Source: Paludibacter sp. UBA5753 (lineage in GTDB: Bacteria > Bacteroidota > Bacteroidia > Bacteroidales > Paludibacteraceae). From it: a DNA stretch of 9,981 nt. This document shows, in pieces, positions 7,398 to 9,981 of the stretch. Within the stretch, counting starts at the first letter, position 1. Each line of letters starts with the position of its first letter. Position numbers and translations under genes: made by a program. The notes below the pieces were generated by a model. It worked only from the letters and a program-made list of their open reading frames with translations. It was not told the origin of the DNA and ran no database searches. The stretch lies in contig DIFH01000099.1 in NCBI GenBank assembly GCA_002427615.1, positions 8,120 through 18,100 of the forward strand, written 5' to 3'.

Positions 7398-7919
7398 TTA
7401 AACCGATTTATTAAATACTTCCCGCTCTTTAGCCGGCAGATGTTCTCCAATCCGCTTGAGATTGTAGGCGATAACACCTACGCCGACATATTTTTCAAAA
7501 CCGGCGTACGTCTTGTCTTTGAAGCGATTCAGTCCGCGGTTTTCCAACTCGTTGATGTTCGACTCTACGGCGCTGTGTTTCATCTTTGTTCTCCAAAAAT
7601 CAGGTTCTGACTCTATCTCCCTTTCTGTTGCCGATAATTTTCCTTTCTTGGGTATCACAACCAATGGTATAAACAGAGAAATCAACTCGCGATACTCTTT
7701 TTTATAATAACCTTTATCTGCGCTTAGGTTATGTATCTTATATTTACATATCAACCTGTCAACCAATGGCAAGAGCATTTCAACATCTGCCGTGCGCCGG
7801 GCTATTTCCCAATCGATAATCAGGTGAAACTGGTCGGTGGTTATATTCAAACGTTTGCCTAATTCAACGTATTTTATTATTTTTACGTTTTTATTCTCCG
7901 AAAACATAATTGAGTCCAC
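7398..7919 (-). pseudogene. ISNCY-type transposase, C-terminal fragment (insertion-sequence relic)
   Basis: The 173 readable residues match the C-terminal part of ISNCY-family transposases of roughly 450 residues. Characteristic pieces are YVELGKRLNITTDQFHLI (17-34), SADKGYY with a catalytic Asp68, VVIPKKGKLS (87-96), the HSAVESNINELENRGLNR block (115-132) with catalytic Glu119, and VGVIAYNLKRIG (147-158). The N-terminal half, including the first catalytic Asp and DNA-binding region, is missing. A stop lies in frame six codons before the apparent GTG start, and the first dozen residues diverge from the family. The protein cannot be an active transposase. I see no convincing terminal inverted repeats or target duplication. 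The 7920-8057 flank may be residual element sequence. The family assignment is from remembered motifs. Confidence 0.75.
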
Positions 7920-8057
7920 TGTATAAAGTTTATTTTACAATAAAAACGGCTATTTTTCAAAAAAATGATATTTGATTATCAGCGTGTTGAAAAGGTTAAA
8001 AGCGCCAAATATTGCGATTTTTGACTGTCTAAAGTGGAATCATAATTCAAAATTTTT

Positions 8058-9431
8058 ATGCAAATTAAAGAATACATAGATTTAAACAAATCTCGGTTTG
8101 TCGAAGAGCTTTTCAGTTTGATTCGAATACCAAGCATAAGCGCTCACTCGCACCGCCAGCCTGAAATTAAACAATGTGCCGAACAATGGAAGAAACTTTT
8201 ATTAGAGGCTGGGGTCGATACTGCCGAGATTTTACCAACTGCAGGAAATCCTGTGGTATTTGCCCGAAAAATGATAAATCCGGCATTTCCAACAATATTA
8301 ATATACGGACATTATGATGTTATGCCGGCCGAGCCTTTGGATTTATGGTTATCTCCGCCTTTTGAGCCGGAAATAAGGGATGGCAAATTCTTTGCCAGGG
8401 GAGCCGATGATGATAAAGGCCAGTCTTTTATGCATGCCAAGGCTTTTGAGTACCTTGTGAAATCAGATTCCTTGCAATGTAATGTCAAGTTTTTGCTCGA
8501 AGGTGAAGAAGAAATCGGCTCGCCAAGTCTTGAAGTCTTTTGCCGCGAAAACAAAGAGATATTGCAATGCGATACGATTTTAGTTTCGGACACAAGTATG
8601 TTGGGCGCTGAAACTCCAAGTATAACAACCGGTTTGCGGGGACTCGCCTACTGGCAAATAGAAGTTACGGCAGCTAACCGCGATCTGCATTCGGGAATTT
8701 TTGGAGGCGCCGTGGCTAATCCGATTACAGAATTAACAAAAATACTTGCAAAGCTGATTGATGAAGATGGAAAGATAACAATTCCTCATTTTTATGATCA
8801 GGTTCAGGAAGTTTCCGATGCTGAGCGCGATTTAATCGCCCAAATCCCTTTTGATGAAAACGAATATATTAAAAACCTGAAAATAAAACAGGTACATGGT
8901 GAAAAAGGATACAGTACGATAGAAAGGACAGGCATACGTCCTGCCTTGGATATTTGTGGTATCTGGGGCGGTTACACAGGCGAGGGATCGAAAACAGTGT
9001 TGCCATCAAAAGCTTATGCTAAACTCTCTGCCAGGCTCGTCCCGAATCAACGATACGACGAGATCGCTCAACTTGTATCGGCTTACTTAAAAGGGATTGC
9101 ACCGAAATACATTGATATAGAAATACATAACCTGCACGGGGCGGAAAGTTATGTTTGCCCGATTGATTCGATTGCTTATAAAGCAGCAGAGAAAGCTTAT
9201 CTTAAAACCTTTGGAATCAAACCTTTGCCGGTACGTCGTGGGGGTAGTATAGGGGTTGTTCCCGTATTTGAAAAAGTACTTGATGTGAAACCCATTTTAA
9301 TGGGTTTTGGTCTCGAATCGGATGCTATTCATTCTCCAAACGAGAACTTTCCGGTCGATCTGTTTTGCAAAGGGATAGAAACAATAGTTGAGTTTTATGG
9401 CGAATTTGCAGATTTGTTTAAATCAAGATAA
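8058..9431 (+). CDS. M20-family metallopeptidase (carnosinase/CNDP-like dipeptidase)
   Basis: A 457-residue cytoplasmic di-zinc hydrolase with no signal peptide, probably cleaving dipeptides or N-blocked amino acids. The full M20 metal site is visible: GHYDV (His85, Asp87), ARGADDDKG (bridging Asp118), EGEEEIGS (catalytic Glu151, zinc-binding Glu152), VSDTS (Asp178) and AIHSPNE (His425). The lid/dimerisation domain covers about 195-355, starting with the LAYWQIEV strand and DLHSG (His211), which reaches the partner's active site in known structures. The GGSIGVVPVF stretch (395-404) is the C-terminal anion-binding segment of the CNDP group. Length fits that group (450-480). The ATG at 8058 keeps the usual N-terminal helix and has only an A/T-rich leader, normal for Bacteroidota. 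No perfect TAnnTTTG box was found in front. It is divergent from the transposase relic and probably monocistronic. Exact substrate is not predictable. Confidence 0.94.
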   Translation: MQIKEYIDLNKSRFVEELFSLIRIPSISAHSHRQPEIKQCAEQWKKLLLEAGVDTAEILPTAGNPVVFARKMINPAFPTILIYGHYDVMPAEPLDLWLSPPFEPEIRDGKFFARGADDDKGQSFMHAKAFEYLVKSDSLQCNVKFLLEGEEEIGSPSLEVFCRENKEILQCDTILVSDTSMLGAETPSITTGLRGLAYWQIEVTAANRDLHSGIFGGAVANPITELTKILAKLIDEDGKITIPHFYDQVQEVSDAERDLIAQIPFDENEYIKNLKIKQVHGEKGYSTIERTGIRPALDICGIWGGYTGEGSKTVLPSKAYAKLSARLVPNQRYDEIAQLVSAYLKGIAPKYIDIEIHNLHGAESYVCPIDSIAYKAAEKAYLKTFGIKPLPVRRGGSIGVVPVFEKVLDVKPILMGFGLESDAIHSPNENFPVDLFCKGIETIVEFYGEFADLFKSR

Positions 9432-9563
9432 TTTGAAAGGCAAATAGAGCACAAAAACAAATGGAGAAAAAATGTTTTTCAAAAGTTTGTAATATTTTGT
9501 ATTTCAAATTGTTTTTGTATGCTGTTTATAAAATTATATATTTTCTGTAAAAATAATGTGAAA

Positions 9564-9571
9564 TAATTTTG
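9564..9571 (+). promoter_or_regulatory. Candidate -7 promoter box for the small HTH gene
   Basis: TAATTTTG matches the Bacteroidota -7 consensus TAnnTTTG exactly. Transcription would start near 9577, giving a leader of about 70 bases before the ATG at 9648. A T-rich stretch (TTTT at 9541-9544) is at the right distance for a weak -33 element. It suggests the gene is transcribed separately from the M20 peptidase, which ends 216 bp upstream. That gap shows only weak A/T-rich inverted repeats, such as ACAAAAACAA (9451-9460) with TTGTTTTTGT (9509-9518). Confidence 0.45.
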
Positions 9572-9647
9572 TCATATCAATGGAATACACTAAGTTTATA
9601 GCATCTAATAAATCATATATTTATTAACAATTCTAATACTTATAGTC

Positions 9648-9902
9648 ATGACGAAAACGATAACATTCAACGAACTACGCAGAGTTAAGGATTCGCTCCC
9701 AAGCGGCAGTATGACCAAGATTGCCGAAGAGCTTGGTCTGGAAAAAGAAACAGTACGTAATTATTTCGGAGGACATAACTACAAAGACGGTAAAAGTTGT
9801 GGAGTACATATCGAACCGGGACCTGATGGTGGTTTAGTAATGTTGGATGACACTCAAATTCTGGATATTGCACTCAGAATTTTGGACGAACACAAATCCT
9901 GA
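9648..9902 (+). CDS. Small helix-turn-helix DNA-binding protein of Bacteroidales type
   Basis: An 84-residue protein with no signal peptide. A helix-turn-helix is seen at about 11-41: LRRVKDSLPSGSMTKIAEELG, then the recognition helix KETVRNYFGG. It is followed by HNYKDGKSCGVHIEPGPDGG (43-62), probably a beta-hairpin wing, and a C-terminal helix DTQILDIALRILDEH (68-82). I recall very similar proteins of this size annotated only as 'DNA-binding protein' across Bacteroidales, with the HIEPGPDGG segment strongly conserved. Their targets are not known to me. It has its own candidate promoter and a terminator 27 bases after the stop, so it is likely a single-gene unit. A role in global gene control or nucleoid binding is possible but unsupported here. 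Confidence 0.85.
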   Translation: MTKTITFNELRRVKDSLPSGSMTKIAEELGLEKETVRNYFGGHNYKDGKSCGVHIEPGPDGGLVMLDDTQILDIALRILDEHKS

Positions 9903-9928
9903 ATTGCAAGAAATTAGAAAAGCATTTT

Positions 9929-9964
9929 AAAGCAGTGGCAAATAATTATTTTCACTGCTTTTTT
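9929..9964 (+). terminator. Rho-independent terminator of the small HTH gene
   Basis: AAAGCAGTG (9929-9937) pairs with CACTGCTTT (9953-9961). The loop contains a second small palindrome AAATAATTATTT that can extend the stem past a short internal mismatch. Six T follow the GC part (9959-9964). It begins 27 bases after the stop codon at 9902. Confidence 0.85.
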
Positions 9965-9981
9965 GTATGTCGGGCATGGTA

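Noticed and set aside
7120..7400. CRISPR array or tRNA in the spacer
   Set aside because: The hairpins differ in sequence and are irregularly spaced, with no repeated unit. No cloverleaf with T-loop and acceptor pairing could be formed.
9451..9518. Terminator after the M20 gene
   Set aside because: ACAAAAACAA and TTGTTTTTGT are perfect 10-bp arms but 48 bases apart, with no GC-rich stem. Too weak to call.

Overview
The window looks like AT-rich chromosomal DNA from a member of the Bacteroidota, most likely Bacteroidales. The evidence is a type IX secretion (T9SS) C-terminal tail at the left edge, start codons without Shine-Dalgarno sequences but with A/T-rich leaders, two copies of the Bacteroidota -7 promoter box (TAATTTTG, fitting TAnnTTTG), and a small helix-turn-helix protein of a kind I associate with Bacteroidales. 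I cannot name the genus from the sequence alone.

Layout. Positions 1-233 hold the broken 3' end of a T9SS cargo gene (+). It shares a bidirectional terminator (243-288) with the operon converging on it. Positions 292-6891 are a five-gene minus-strand operon, read right to left: TetR-family repressor (6891-6274), TolC-type outer-membrane channel (6252-4900), lipoprotein periplasmic adaptor (4864-3845), 1044-residue HAE1-type RND pump (3768-634) and a 98-residue PII-like protein (588-292). Spacers are 21-76 bp with no internal terminator that I can see. Positions 6892-7397 are a 506-bp non-coding stretch with the operon promoter, repeats that could be operators, a perfect 25-bp inverted-repeat terminator and several smaller hairpins. 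Positions 7398-7919 are the C-terminal third of an ISNCY-type transposase, an insertion-sequence relic. Positions 8058-9431 (+) encode an M20 metallopeptidase with a complete metal site. Positions 9648-9902 (+) encode the small helix-turn-helix protein, which has its own -7 box and terminator.

How the genes work together. The operon encodes a full tripartite efflux machine: inner-membrane proton-driven pump, periplasmic adaptor and outer-membrane duct, with its own one-component repressor as first gene. The repressor probably senses a pump substrate and controls its own operon. The unusual member is the terminal PII-like gene, whose product could sense a small molecule and modulate the pump. 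That pairing is the best candidate for under-described biology here. The M20 peptidase and the small DNA-binding protein look like separate transcription units unrelated to efflux.
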